DNA from: Trogon surrucura | Taxonomy: Eukaryota > Chordata > Aves > Trogoniformes > Trogonidae | Length of the DNA: 64,000 nucleotides | Reading direction: 5' to 3' | Assembly (NCBI GenBank): GCA_020746105.1 | Contig: CM036617.1 | Location: forward strand, 162,138,912-162,202,911 | Part shown: in pieces, positions 26,901-40,100 of the stretch | How the letters are laid out: every line of letters begins with the position of its first letter | Numbering within the stretch: the stretch's first letter is position 1 | Made by a program: the position numbers and the translations under genes | The notes under the pieces: generated by a model | Databases searched by the model: none | What the model saw: only the letters and a program-made list of their open reading frames with translations | What the model was told of the DNA's origin: nothing

Positions 26901-29900
26901 CTCCTTCTTTCCTCTAGGCACCCTTTAAATACAGAAGGGCTGCTATAAGGTCTTCCCAGAGACTTCTCCAGGCTGAAAAACTCCAATTTTCTCACCCTGT
27001 CCTCATATGGGAGGTGTTCCAGTCCCCTGATCAACTTTGTGGTCCTCCTCTGGACTTGCTCGAGCAGGTCCATGTCTTTCTTACGCTGGGGGCTTCAGAG
27101 CTGCACACAGTACTGCAGGTGGGATCTCACGAGAGAGGAGGGGGAGAATCACCTCCTTTGACCTGCTGGCCACGCTTCTTTTGATGCAGCCCAGGATGCA
27201 ATTGGCTTTCTGGGCTGCGACTGCACGTTTCTTACTCATCCACCAATGCCCCCGAGTCCTTCATCAGCGTTTCCCTCTCCGTTCTGCATTACTATGGAAG
27301 TGGAGGAATGGCTGAGAGGCTGATTTCTTGTCCCTGTTCCAAAGCAGGCCGCACTCACTGCTCATACAGGCCTACAGCCACCAGGCAATGTAACAGAACT
27401 TCCCAAGAGGCTGCGTATAGCTGGGCCAGACTTCCAGTTCCAAGGATAGAGCCCACTTGTAATTATGGTCCTCTGTTTTTAGGGAGGCCAAGAGCGTTGG
27501 TGGTAATTGCTAATAGATCAGCCAGAGGAAAAGCAGTACAGCTCGTGAGAGAGAGAGAGCAAGACAGACACAGCAATTCTGCCATTTTAGCAGCCCCATC
27601 AGTGCCAGCGCTATGTGTTTCAAAGCATCCTGCCTTGTCCAGGTTAGGAGACACCCCCATAAATGCCAGAATAAACTAATACCTCAGTAGTGTGCTAAGT
27701 ATGTGCTCAGGAGTCTTAAACACACCAGCTGCCTTAGCCCTGCGTGATGTGAGCCCTCTAGCAGGTTCTAACACAGTAAGGAGTTCTTTGTGAGACCAGT
27801 TGAATGAGAGAGCTGCTAGTAAAGTTGGTAAAAAGTTCTCAGTAAATTGCTCTTGGAAGTGAGCCCTTGTATAGTCTTTGGATGGATAAAATGGGAACCA
27901 TTCTCCTTGGCATGGCCTATGTCTAGTGCTAAGGCATCATTTCCAAGCGTACCGTTCTGTTGGGAGTTGTTTTTGCTGTCCAGTTCCTGATGTAGTCAGT
28001 GGCCTCAGGATAGAAGGAGCCTTTCTTCAGCCTCCTGGACACACTGCTGCTCCCCATATTATTTTATTTCACTACTTTTTGGATGTGAAAGAATGGACTA
28101 GGAGAATAACTTGTCCCCTGTGTCTCCATTAGTAAACAACATGAATCCCACACATCCTTCACTTGCTTAAATGCAATGAGCAGGCATGCCAGCCAAACCT
28201 CTCACTTAAAAATACTCATACTGCACACCAATAAACTAAATCCTCGAAACAATAATGAGAAGCGTAGCATTTGTTGCTCTCTTGAGCCAGTCATGGTAAT
28301 TGGTCACAAGGGAAGTGGGTTTGGAGCAAATTCTGGTCTCTCAAGGGTGTGTGCCTCCACTTAAAATGCTGTTTATGGATGACAACCAACCCACTTGCGT
28401 GAAAGCATCTGGTTCTCATGGTGCAGTTGGGCATCCAGCTGGCATTCCTGGTGATCGCCCCTGCCCGCTGGTAAAGGGAACGCGAGTTTTGTGATAGTGT
28501 CGCCATCTACTGGCTGGTCCCCATGACTGGGTTGATCTAAGCCTGTTGATGCCTTTGCTTTTCAGTTGGGTAGAAGTGCTGCTACACATGTAGTAGCTAG
28601 TGTATTCCTGGATGGATGATTTGGTAATTACAAGTCTTTTTACCATGGTGTTTCCTCAGCTTGGCAAATGCTTGTCTTATTTCACATGTCTGCTTCCCTC
28701 ACATTGGTCATTTTCTATTTGTCTGCTCCTTGCCTCGTGAAATTCAGACGGGCTTCTCCTATCTCAACTGTAAAGACAGTGTCCTCTTCTGCTTCATATC
28801 TTACCTTTAGGCCTATTCTTCCTATGAATCCTTAAGAAATGGCCACAGAGTAAGGGATAAAATTAGAGACTTGAGTTAGATATCTGGGCAAATAAAAAAT
28901 ACATATAGGGCCTTTTTCTCCCATGCCCGTTCTGATTTGTTTGCCTTTATAAAACCTCAATGAGTGACATTTGGAAAAGATGTGATTTTTTTATGTGTAT
29001 ACATGCACATGCCAATGAAATACAAGGTGCTGTATTCTCTATACTTATGACAAACTGGAGCCATCTCTGTTTTCCTAAGCAATAAGCTAGTTTACATTGA
29101 AGAAAGAAAAAAAAGGGAAAGGAAGAGAGATAAATATATTAACCTTTTGTGATACGTTGTTAAATGTATTTCTTGAATCTTCAAACACAGCAGGTTGTTA
29201 TTTTAATTACTTTTTTTTTATAATATCAACTAAATATCCGGTTTTCTTTCTCTCTGTTCTCTCCCTCATCTTTTAAATCATGTCAAATCTTGAGAAGCAG
29301 TGCATATGTTTCCTCCTCTTTGAATCATGGCACGGCTGCCACGCTTATCTTATCAAGATTTATATCCTCATCTAATTTAACTTTTCATAAATAATTACAA
29401 ATCACTCATGAGACCTTGCCAACTGCCTCAGTCCCACAAAGTGACCCGACCTGAAACCCCAAAGTACTGAGAAACATTCATCTCGGAGTATTTTCATAGG
29501 CAGTACTTCAAAGGAATTGTGGCTTAAAAATATGCAGCTATTTTGGTGACCACTTGTGTGGGATAAAGTTTCCCGGCGGTAATAGCAGGACAGTAATAGA
29601 GCTTCAGGGAGAAGAAAGGAGTTCAGGGAAGCAGTCACAGCACCTTTTGCCTCATTCTGCTCACGCAGTAGGAGTCCCCAGAAGGAAACAGTTGACTTTG
29701 TTAAGATAGCACGGACTGAATTTGCAGCAGAAATACTGTAAATTTCTGATAATTTGCAGAGGGCGGAAAATTCCTCTGGCAAGTATGCATGGCCCCCACT
29801 CAGTTAGGAACAACATTCTTTGTCTTCTGACCAGGTGCGAAGAGTGGTCCAGCAATTTAACTGGGGAACGGCGGTTTGAAGGAGCAAAGATTGGAACTGG

Positions 29901-32900
29901 GAAACGTGGCTGCAGATGTGCAGCTTGGAGCTCTGTTCTGGGCGGATTTACAAGCGGCTCTCATGCGTGGAGGCTTAGGGTGATGAAGTTGGACATGCAA
30001 GAGCAACCTCTGAGCAGTCCTGTCCATCACGCATTTCTCTCCAGTTACTCAGATGCATCTAATCCTCAGGGGGTGTGAATTTGGCCTCACAAAGTACAGG
30101 GGGTAGGCTTAAATTGGAGTATTTTCTGCTCCTTGCTTAACAGCTTGACTTTGCCTTTAATATGGAGAAAATGAGGCAGGATGGGTTCTTTCTTTGTTCC
30201 TAGCTTTTTAGAGAAGGAAGGAACTTATCTAGAAAAATCACTATTTGGGTGATAAAGGCAGCGTCTGAGCTACAGAGGGCTTGACCCATGTACAAAAGGC
30301 TTAAAGTTGACGGGCCACACTAAGGGTTTTTTTGTGGTTTTATTTGCTAGGTGAATTTGGTAGAATGGTTGTTCTTCTCTAACTTTACTGGGGAACAATA
30401 ATATGAAAATACAGATCCTTCTACCTGCTCACAAAGGTAGCATTAGTTGAAACTGGGATGCTGTTATGTGCTGGTGTAGATGCACATTTTGAATCTTTGG
30501 TCCTGTGGTGAAGCTGTTGGCTAGTCCGTAAATCAAAGTTGGTTTCTTTCTGAAGTAGCTCTGCTACTCTAACTGGTAGTTAAAGGGCTGCCAAGTTAGC
30601 AGTGAAGTACTTGAAGAAAAAGGGGTTTTAGGTATTTTGTCAGCAATTAGGAATGTGCTTGTCATCTTTTATGCTAACTGTTCTGGTTTGGAAATCCTGG
30701 TGTTTTGCAATATTGCCTTTTAGTGTATAGCTTATCGTTCTTGATAAGATATAAGATTTCATTGTTGGTTTTAGAAGTGTGCGGCAAACATCAGGTTTTT
30801 CAAATTCAGTGTATCAGATATCCAACAGATGAAGATAAGACTTTTGACACCCTTTTCTATAGTCTCCAGCGTTAGTGAAGTGCTCTGGAACTCACAAAGC
30901 CTTAAGGAAAATTGACCCCAGGCAGTCTTTTTTTGTAGCTTCACTGGTGGTTGGGCTGGCTGGGGGCAACAAATGAAAGAACCTGGTTCTTTTAAGATAT
31001 TTTCAGTTCTCAAGGACATGCTTCAATGTAGCTACTAAATTTTGAAGAGGAGACTAAATCAAAAGTCTGAACAACTTGTTAAATAGAAGAATCAGTAAAA
31101 TTGTACTGGTTTTTACTGCCATTGGATAATAGAAGTTTGGGGGGAAAAGAAAAAGAAATAATGAAGTTTTACACTGAATGAATGAAGGTTTTGTTGGCCC
31201 TTTGAATCAAAGCCAGCAGGACTGTCTTACCTAGTTTAAAATTTATTTGACAAGTCTGACTGAAGCACAAGATATAAATCAGAGCAGAGTGAGTTTGTCT
31301 TCATTCCACACCATGCTCATGGAACAAGTTCCAGGAACTTGTGTGTATAACCAGACCTATCTCTTCCTTCAGATCTGTTCTTCAGATTATTTAGATGGGA
31401 AAAGCTTTTTTGCCTCATTAATTTAGTCTAGGTAGTGAACAAAAACTTATCCTCCTCTTTTTCCGATTTCTTCCAGTGGGCTTCTACAGCTCTTTTAAAC
31501 TTAAATGAGCAAAGAAGCAATAAGGTGCTTGTTTAATGTTCTATATACCTAGCAAAATGTGTCTCTGAATTTTATTACTGTGTTTAGATAGTGTTGTGTT
31601 GTAAATAATAACTGAGTGTATTTTCCTGCTTGCGAAGGAGTACCTCCACCTCTTTGTCTCCTTTCCATGCCTTCCTGCTTTTTAAGAATCGTTTTCTGTG
31701 ATGCATTAATCTGATACATTTAACAAAACACTGATGAAATGCTGCAAAAAATTCGTGTCAAAGCAAGCAACTCTGTCCTGTGCAGGGAGTTACAATCAGG
31801 ACTTTCATAGTCTGAGAGGCAATGATGGATGTTGTCCGGTTTAGTTGCTGGATTTCAGTAGTCTGGAGTCATTGGGGCACATATGCAACGTTGTTTGCAG
31901 TGATGTACAGATGCAAGCTTTATGCAGAAGTCGCTGATATCTCCTTTTTCACAAAGAAAGGTGTTCCTGTGGGTTTTATGTATAACTATACATTTGATGG
32001 GTTTTTTTGACTAATGGAATTTGGAGTTCCTTGGTTGGTTTTTGGTTGGTTGGTTGGTTTGGTTTGGTTTTTTTGTCCTGTTGTTTGTATAAGTGATGTT
32101 TGTGGTACAGGGTTTTCTGACTGATCTTTATTCTTCCCAGGATTGGTTTTCTCCAATCTCATTTTCTGCAGCCCGTGTACAAATTAAGCCACTTCTGGTG
32201 CTTGTATAATGTGGTGTGATTGTTCTGGGGGAGTGGACTTCAGCTGAGTAAGCCTGCAGTAGTTTTTTTGGTAGTATCTCAAAGGTGGCAGCTGTAGTGA
32301 AATCCACAGATAGGGGATATTCCAGTGTGCTGTGCTGTATTCTTGTGGTTATTGAGGAAGAGAAGCTGCATTGGACACCCAAAGAACAATTTAAAAGTAG
32401 TATCTTGCTGGACATCATTCTGTACATTGAGAGTTAAGATATTGAATATGAACTTCATCCTAGTGGCTTGGTGCAAATATTTTAATCTGTCTTGGTCCCA
32501 GCTATAGTCTGCTTTGCAGATTTCAGTGAGATTTGAACATAAATAATGCTTGTTCTTGTTCTTCACACAGAACTGTATTTCCTTTAAATAAATACTTGCT
32601 TTGGCATCCCATTTTACATGCCTTCGTTGTGTGTGAGATTTAGTATAAATTGAGAGGAAGGCTGGACTGGAGTTTTGTTTTATTTTACAGAATAATTTAT
32701 CTGTGTGGCTTTTTTGAAGTGGAGGGTCTAGCCTAAATGTTGTGTAAAACTGTTTATAATTTGCTGTATTTTTCCTCTCTTATGACAGTGATCCGAGCTA
32801 AAGTTGTGGGTAAGAAGCTCATGAAAGATGGACCGTTTGGAACGATGCGATACACAGTCAAGCAGATGAAGGTATGTTTGCAGACATTTCACATAGGCTT

Positions 32901-34085
32901 GTAGATATGATAATGAATTTAATTAACATGTAATAACAAACAGAGTTTGCACACTTAAAATAGCAGCACCTCAGCTTTTTCTATGTGTCAGCCAGAATGG
33001 AAGGTAACCAGTAAGTGGTAGAAATTAGCCTGGAGAGGGGAAAGGAGCAGGAAGAGGTCATTCCTGACACACAATGCTGAATACCTGAATTCTTCCTTTA
33101 TTTTTACTATTTCTGGTAGTCAAAGATGTCTGATGGGCTTCTCTAGATACTGGAGTCCTGTTTGTGTTCAACATACACGATGTTAGACTGTGGAAGTGAA
33201 AGCTTTTCCTTGCAGCACTTTGATTAAACTCAAGATGTGGTGGGAGTAGGGGGTCTGCCGGCCTGGGGAGAGTGACCTTTCATCTCTTCTTTCCTTGCAT
33301 TCTTTGTGACCATCGGTTAGAATGATGGATTTTTTTCCCATGTACAGAACAAATGAAATCTGTATAGTGAAGTCTCTATATAAAGCTAAACCAAACAGTT
33401 TAGCTTTCAAATATCATCAGCTCAGAAGAGTTGTAATGTGTTGACTTGAAGATGAGAAGAGGTGAATCTCTTACACCAGTTGCTTGGGTTTTCTAGTTCG
33501 TCTCTTCAGAGCTCTAATTTGTTGCTGCACAAACTGCACTCAACCTGCTGCTTTGGGCCCAGCTCTTTTTTCTTAAACTGAACCCTTGTTATGTAATGCT
33601 AAAAATCAGCCCTAGATTGTTTTTCTTGGCTATGGCATTCCAGTCATAAGACTGGTTTATGTCTTTAAAAAAGAAAAAAAAAAAAAGGGAATGGAAAAGC
33701 TTGGCAGAGACTGCAGAAATCTGAAACATATTAGACAAAGTAAAGGTTCAGAAAAAAACAGTCACTTGCCTGCCTCGTAACAGTAACTCTCTTTATAAGG
33801 CAGTTTATAGCTAAGCACCAAAGCTGGGAGGAGGAGACTCAAAGCCTGTTTCATAAGCTGTCGCAAAACCACACACGTAGCCAAATCTGTTCCTGGCATG
33901 GCTCTTCCACTAGAGTGGAATGCTTGCACTTTGAACAAGGGCATTAGGTGCTGGGTTTACTAATTTCTTTAATCTTAAAAATTCCTTTTAAAGGTTCAAA
34001 AGGAAATACGTATTTGTTGATTGACTTGTTTTTTGTAAAAAAGGCGCCTGGTTATGTTGGCAACTCAGAGATAATGCTGCCACTC

Positions 34086-34117
<32 letters not shown>

Positions 34118-37100
34118 CTTGATGTCTGTCCCTATCCTCATCAGGCTTGCAGCACTCTGTGCAAGTACACTTGTCCGGTTGCATACCCTGCTTCACAAAA
34201 CTACGCAACGTGCACGTGCTGCAGTGACTTCATCAATTTTTTCCTTTTCTGAATTCATGCCATTCTGTCAAGGACTCTTGCTTTCTCTGCTACTCTGTTC
34301 CAAGAGTTTGGTGCTTCCTAATGTACCGTCATGAGCAGGGTCCAGTGGTGATCTAGAATAACAGTAGTCCCCCAAAATGAATTACTACTCTTTACCAACC
34401 ACACCACTAGCCTCTCTTCTAACTAGTGATGCAGCCTGCCCCATAGTCAGCCAGCGAGGTGCAGTGTCAGAGGTCTCTGGACCAGCCTTAAGCCTTCCTC
34501 CTCTGACATGGGAGCCTGCAGCAGTGTCCTTGCCACGAATAGAAAAGGCTTCTGTGTGTCTGCTGGCATGGCAGGAGCATAAGCCCAGGCAAGATGAGCA
34601 TGTTGAGTGGAGAAGCAGCCACCCTACTGTCAATAGACACCATCGTGTCAATCTTTAAATAAGACACCTGAGCCTGTCCTGACTGTTTTCATTAGGTTAT
34701 TCTGCAGCACAGGACAAGGGTGTTTGTGGCAGATAGTGTAATAATCTGCAATGTCCACGTACGAAGAGCACGAAAGAGCAATTGCCTTTTTGCAGGAGCA
34801 GTTTTACAGTGTTTTGTTAGGAAGCTGGGTGTCCAACAAAAGCAAGAGTAATTTTAAAGTGGAAATCGTGTGTTGGTCAAACTGCCTCCATGCCTGCTAC
34901 ATAGGTGGTGGGCTGGTGAGATGCTGCATTGGACATTTAACTGTGACCTTTGGCAGTAAGGAACCTGAAGCAGTCAAAGTGCTCAGTAGAACTGGAATGT
35001 CCGGAGGACATACTTCTTAATAAACAAACAAACCAAGTGGGGTTTTTTTTTTAAACCCTGCTGTCCTTCTACTTAGCTTAGAGACTTCAGTATAAAGAGG
35101 AATTCAGCTTCATGCAGTTGGGGAGCTCAGAATGGTGCAGCAAATCTCTGCCTTGCTTGCCTAAAGAAAGCTGACTGTCCTCCTGCTGAAAAGAAAACTA
35201 AGGAGGCCTATGACTCTGCACAGCTGCATGGGAACAAGTCTGAAGATAAAACTACCATGTCAGTGTTTTTTTGGCCACCTGTAAGCCTGTCTGCACCTGC
35301 AGATGAAAAATAAACAAGCCATTTAGTCTACCAGTGTGTACTGAATTGCCTGTGAAAAGCATTGAGAGCCTTAAAAGGCAACAAACAATCTTTGTATTTC
35401 TTTCCTGGGTTCCTTGGAGTTTGCTGTGGCTGATTCTTGCACTCCTGAACTCATTGCTGAATTTCACAGCTAAGCCAGCTTGGGGCCTGGGCTGGAGCAT
35501 GAGGTCAGGCCACAGGCACAGAACAGTGCCAGGCTCTCTAGTGTTCAGCCTTGTCTGAAAAGGCCTTGTGCCTCGCCCATTACTTTCTCAAATAATCAAA
35601 GAATATTTCAAGACCACATATTAGAAATGTGTGCAGGACTGATCTAACCTCTGCACGTGTTCTGTGATGCTGCAGTACATTCTGAGAATGGCCCGAACCT
35701 ATTTTAGGAAACTGCAAAGGAAACAAGGAGATAAGATATTTCTACTCCATGTGCACAAACAGTCCTGGTTGACCATGGCAGCGCTCTGCAGGGGCTGCCA
35801 GAGACAAGGAAGCTTTCCTTGGTTTGTTGCTAATCTGTAAAATGAGTCTAAAGGGTGAAACGTGATAGTCCCAAGAGGGAAGAAGTGGGGTGGGATTAAT
35901 TTAGTTTAATTTTAGACAGTCTAAAATGAGGTGTTGAGTCTTTCCTGCTCTCTTGATTGTGAATGGAGAGAGGCAGGAACCACCAAAGTGTAATTCAGCC
36001 CACCAGTTGTAGTTAGCTATTTTAGGATGGGCTGAGTTGTTCTGGAGGTGCCCATTCTTGATGTTTGACGAGAGAGGATGCTTCATTCGTATGAAGCTCC
36101 AAAATTTTAGGTGGCTGAAAGTTAGGCAAGATGACTCCAAGCCTTGGTATCTAGTGCAACCTCACATGGGAGGGATAGAGGGAAGAACATTGCATCACAG
36201 GGTGAAGTTAATCATGCAGCAGGAACCACCACAGGATGTGCATGTGCATTTCATAGGCAATACAGGGGCTGCTAAGGGGAGTGCTGACACAGCTGGAAAT
36301 AGAGCGGCACTGGCAGACACCACCATGTGATGCTTGCTAATACTTTATTCCCTGTCATTATGCTTCTGAAAATATCCATTTGTGGTGACAGGAGGACTCC
36401 AAGGGTAGCAGTTAAGAGAGGGGCTAGCTTTATGGCTGGTTTTCTTCTGACTGGTCTATAAGCACTTCCAGGATATTTTGTGTATCCAAAAATAACACTT
36501 AAGGTATTGTTTTATTTCTTTTGAAAGAGGGCATCTGTAGAAGACTCCCCGCTTGCCAAATTTCCTTATTTTCTTTTTCTTAATGTGTGAACCAAAGTCA
36601 TGGTGAATTTTCTTTAGTCATCAGAAGATGAGGCAGGCCCTGTCTGTCCCCACTGCTGGGTCAGTTAGTGTGACAGTTGCTAGCATCGAAGAGGGTCTCT
36701 GGGGGGTGTGCTGAAGTGCTTTTTGAGAAGCTGAGCATGCTTCCTTCAGCAACACTGACAGTGGTGTCCCTGATGGCAGCGTGAATAGGAAATGAGATCC
36801 GGGAGTTGAAAACTGAACCCCAGTTCAGCATCACCAGTTACTTCACAGGCAGTCATGTTGAACTTGATGGCACAGAAGATGCGAGGAGTTATGACCTGTA
36901 GGAAGGGCCTGAGCATCTTCTCAGACAAATGATTCGTTTAGCTTATAGCCCTTTCTGCAAGGGGGAGAATGGGCTCAAAGTGTGCCTGGGCACGTGCAGA
37001 CTTGATTAGCCCAACGCTACTTGGACCTTAGTGCTCTGAGTGATGGGTCACTTGTACTGCACATGCACTGCGTACAGCTCTCTACAGTGTAGATAACGCT

Positions 37101-40100
37101 TTGTTTGGGAGACTGGGCAGCCCTGGCTGTTATCTTAGCTAGTCTTATCTGCTTAGATACTGTTATCATAGCTTCTTGGTGTGACACTCACTGGAATGGT
37201 GTCCAGACATGTGATCTGTGTGCCTTTCCTCACAGTACCCTTGGGAAGCAAAGCAGAGCTGTTCTGCAGATGAGGAACACAAGTGTACTGAGGGGTAAAT
37301 AACTTATCCAAGGACAGATACGATGCCTGTGGCAGAAGCTCAATCTCCAGCTATCTTGATGGTGATTGGATGGTGATCCTATACCGAGAAAATTGCAGGG
37401 ATAAAGTAGAGAAGTTTAGTTCTTCCATATTCACTGAAAGACATCGCTCAATTGCAGACACAGTGGTATATTCCAAATATGGTCTGTGAGCTTTTTTTGA
37501 TACAACGTGATTAATTAAAAAAAAACGCTTTACTTGCATATTTGCTGGGTGTAGAAGGAAGGCTGGAAAATGCAAATGTTTCAGCGTATCTTTTACTGTA
37601 TACAGCAGTGCTATTACTGAGTTGTGATACTGGTATAAGATTATGCTGATTGGGGTAATATAACTAAGGAGATAAAAAACCTGGCAGACATTCTGTGGAT
37701 GCCCAGAAGGTAGTTTGACCTCTCAGCATAGCAGAATTAGTAATAGGGTTTTTTTAATATATGTGCGGTATCTGGGCCTAGCATAAAATTTGTTAAATCA
37801 ACAGACATTATTTCAGAAAGAAAAAGGTTTGTTATTTTTAAAGGAGGTGAGGGAATAGTGAAATACCCTTGGATAGTAGGGGACTTCAAGAAATAGAATA
37901 CAGACTGGAAGAGAATATGGTTTAGGTGACACAGCAGCAAGGATCTATAGCTCTGGGATTGTTTGGTACTTCTTTTCCTCTCTTGCCTCACTTTAATATT
38001 TATAGTTAAACTGAATGTGAATGTGTTCTCTATCAGTAAAGCTGACAGAGGAGAGGATAGGCTGGGAAATGCTATGAAACGGTGATTCTCTGTGAGTCTT
38101 TTTGTTTTCCTCTTAACTTTTAAGCCTTGGCTTTTCATACAGTTGGTGGGGAAGAAAGAAAGACACAATGCTTTGAAAAGATAACCAAATTGTAAAGATG
38201 AAATTTTCAGGAAAATCATCCTCAATGTTTCAAAAATAGGATGTTTTATTTGGTCCAGTGTACACATGCAGTGGTTGTTTCATTGCACGAACTGCATTAT
38301 GCTACTAACAGGTGGGCATAAGTTTCCCTAAATTGCAGCAGTGAGGTCAGGTCAGATAGGGACACATGCTAATTTCTGACTGAATCCAGCTGCCAGTATA
38401 TCTGTGGGTTCACATTTCAACTCAACTGAACTGTAAGAAAGATACTGGAAAAGGAGGAGTGTAGAGGAATTATATATACATGATATTTTCTTTATGACTG
38501 TACTGGGCTAATTTTAGGGGGTGGGGTAGAATTCTATTTCTGCATTCATTTAGTTAGAGAAACATTAAATCCTTGCTGAGGTCAGCAGGAGTTGCATGTG
38601 CTGGGCGTTTAAGAAGGAGGTGTCTGGCTTGATGACTTAGATCAAGCGCCAAAGGCCTGGAACTCTTGCAGCAGCAATGCTGGAAAATAGGGTCATTGTT
38701 TAAAAGAAAATTCCCTTAGTTCAGAAGAAATCGTTTAAATCACATGACGGAGAAAGAGACCATACTTGAACTAATTTAATTTTTCCCTAATTATGAGCTG
38801 TATAAGGGAAAAAAATGTTCAGGATATTGGCAGAGCTTGCAGTGTTGGCACTTTGCTCACTCAGTGCCACTGGAACTAATGTGAGTGGGGAAAAGTGGTC
38901 CCTGTGCTGAATTGCGATGGCTTGTTAAGCAGGTGGGTCATTCTGCTTTACCAGCAGGTCTGGTGGGGAGACTTCCATCAGAGCTCAGCTAGTGCTATTA
39001 GTCCTTCACCCTTGTAAACACTAAACGTTCACTGCTTGCCACCACAGTCTAGGAATGTAGATTGTAAAGAATTTAAATGAATAAAAAGTTGTCATCTTAA
39101 GGTGACTTAATGCATTTTTATTCTTTCTCTAGATGTACAGGGGCTTCCAAATAATGCCACATGTTCAGTACATCTACACAGAAGCTTCTGAGAGTCTTTG
39201 TGGAGTCAAGCTGGAGGTCAACAAATACCAGTATCTGATTACAGGTAAAAGATAGTGTAATTCTTCATAATCAAAACCTCTTCTCTTCTATACATACATC
39301 TGCTAAGGACATGGGCAGCTGTGTAGACAGTGCTATACACAGCTTCCCAAGCGTTAAGAGGGCCAATGGTATTTTGGTGTTCAGTATTCTTTAACACTTG
39401 AGAGTAATTTCATTCTCTAGATTTCCCTCTCTTTCCTAAAGTGTCTCTTATACCCAGCGATGTTGTGACAAATATACCGTATGACAGTCCACAGCTGTCA
39501 ATTCATACCTGAGCTGGCATGTCTGTCACTGAGAACTGGCTACTACTTGGCTGTGCCAGAAATGGAAGATCCCTTTTGTAATGAGCTGGAGAAATGCAGG
39601 CTGCTGAAACAGGGGGATGCAGGGAGATAGAGATGTGGCAGTTGCCAAGTTGCCAAGTTTGTAGTGAAGGTGTCAATTCCCTTTGCTCTGTTGTTGAGAG
39701 GAGATTCACAGCATTGCTCACCTGCCTGTTGGTGCTGGTGCTTACAGCTGCACAACACTCCTAACTTACACAAGCGTTGTAGTCTTGCCGGCCAGAGATT
39801 CCTGAACCAGTTAATAAAAAGAAAGCAGTTGCTGAACAGTGACTGAAGCCAAACATATTGAGAGCATTAGCAATCTCAGGAAACAAGAAAAGCGTTTGAG
39901 CTGAGAAGTGCTAACTTGTGACCGTGTCTCTGTTTTCAAGGCCGTGTGTATGAAGGGAAGGTTTACACTGGCCTGTGCAACTGGTATGAGAAGTGGGACC
40001 GGCTGACTCTGTCCCAGCGTAAAGGACTGAATCATCGTTATCATCTGGGATGTGGATGCAAGGTATGTGCACTTCTAATTAGGTGGTGGTAAGACACTGA

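Larger units (their letters stand above)
5941..32788 (+). other. TIMP3: TIMP3 intron 1 (26.8 kb), no further gene seen
   Basis: Bounded by donor GTAAGT and acceptor TATGACAG. It contains CR1 copies at about 13092-13278 and 26612-27290, a solo LTR at 21370-21940, microsatellites near 20489-20570, pyrimidine tracts near 15434 and 25047, and candidate regulatory motifs (an ETS cluster near 10020 and a CTCF-type motif at 28501). A very long first intron is usual for TIMP3. Open frames inside it show no recognisable domains apart from CR1 relics. Confidence 0.85.

Noticed and set aside
37737-38267. 176-codon open frame on the - strand in TIMP3 intron 2
   Set aside because: No signal peptide, domain, repeat or splice structure is recognisable; the composition looks like random intron sequence.
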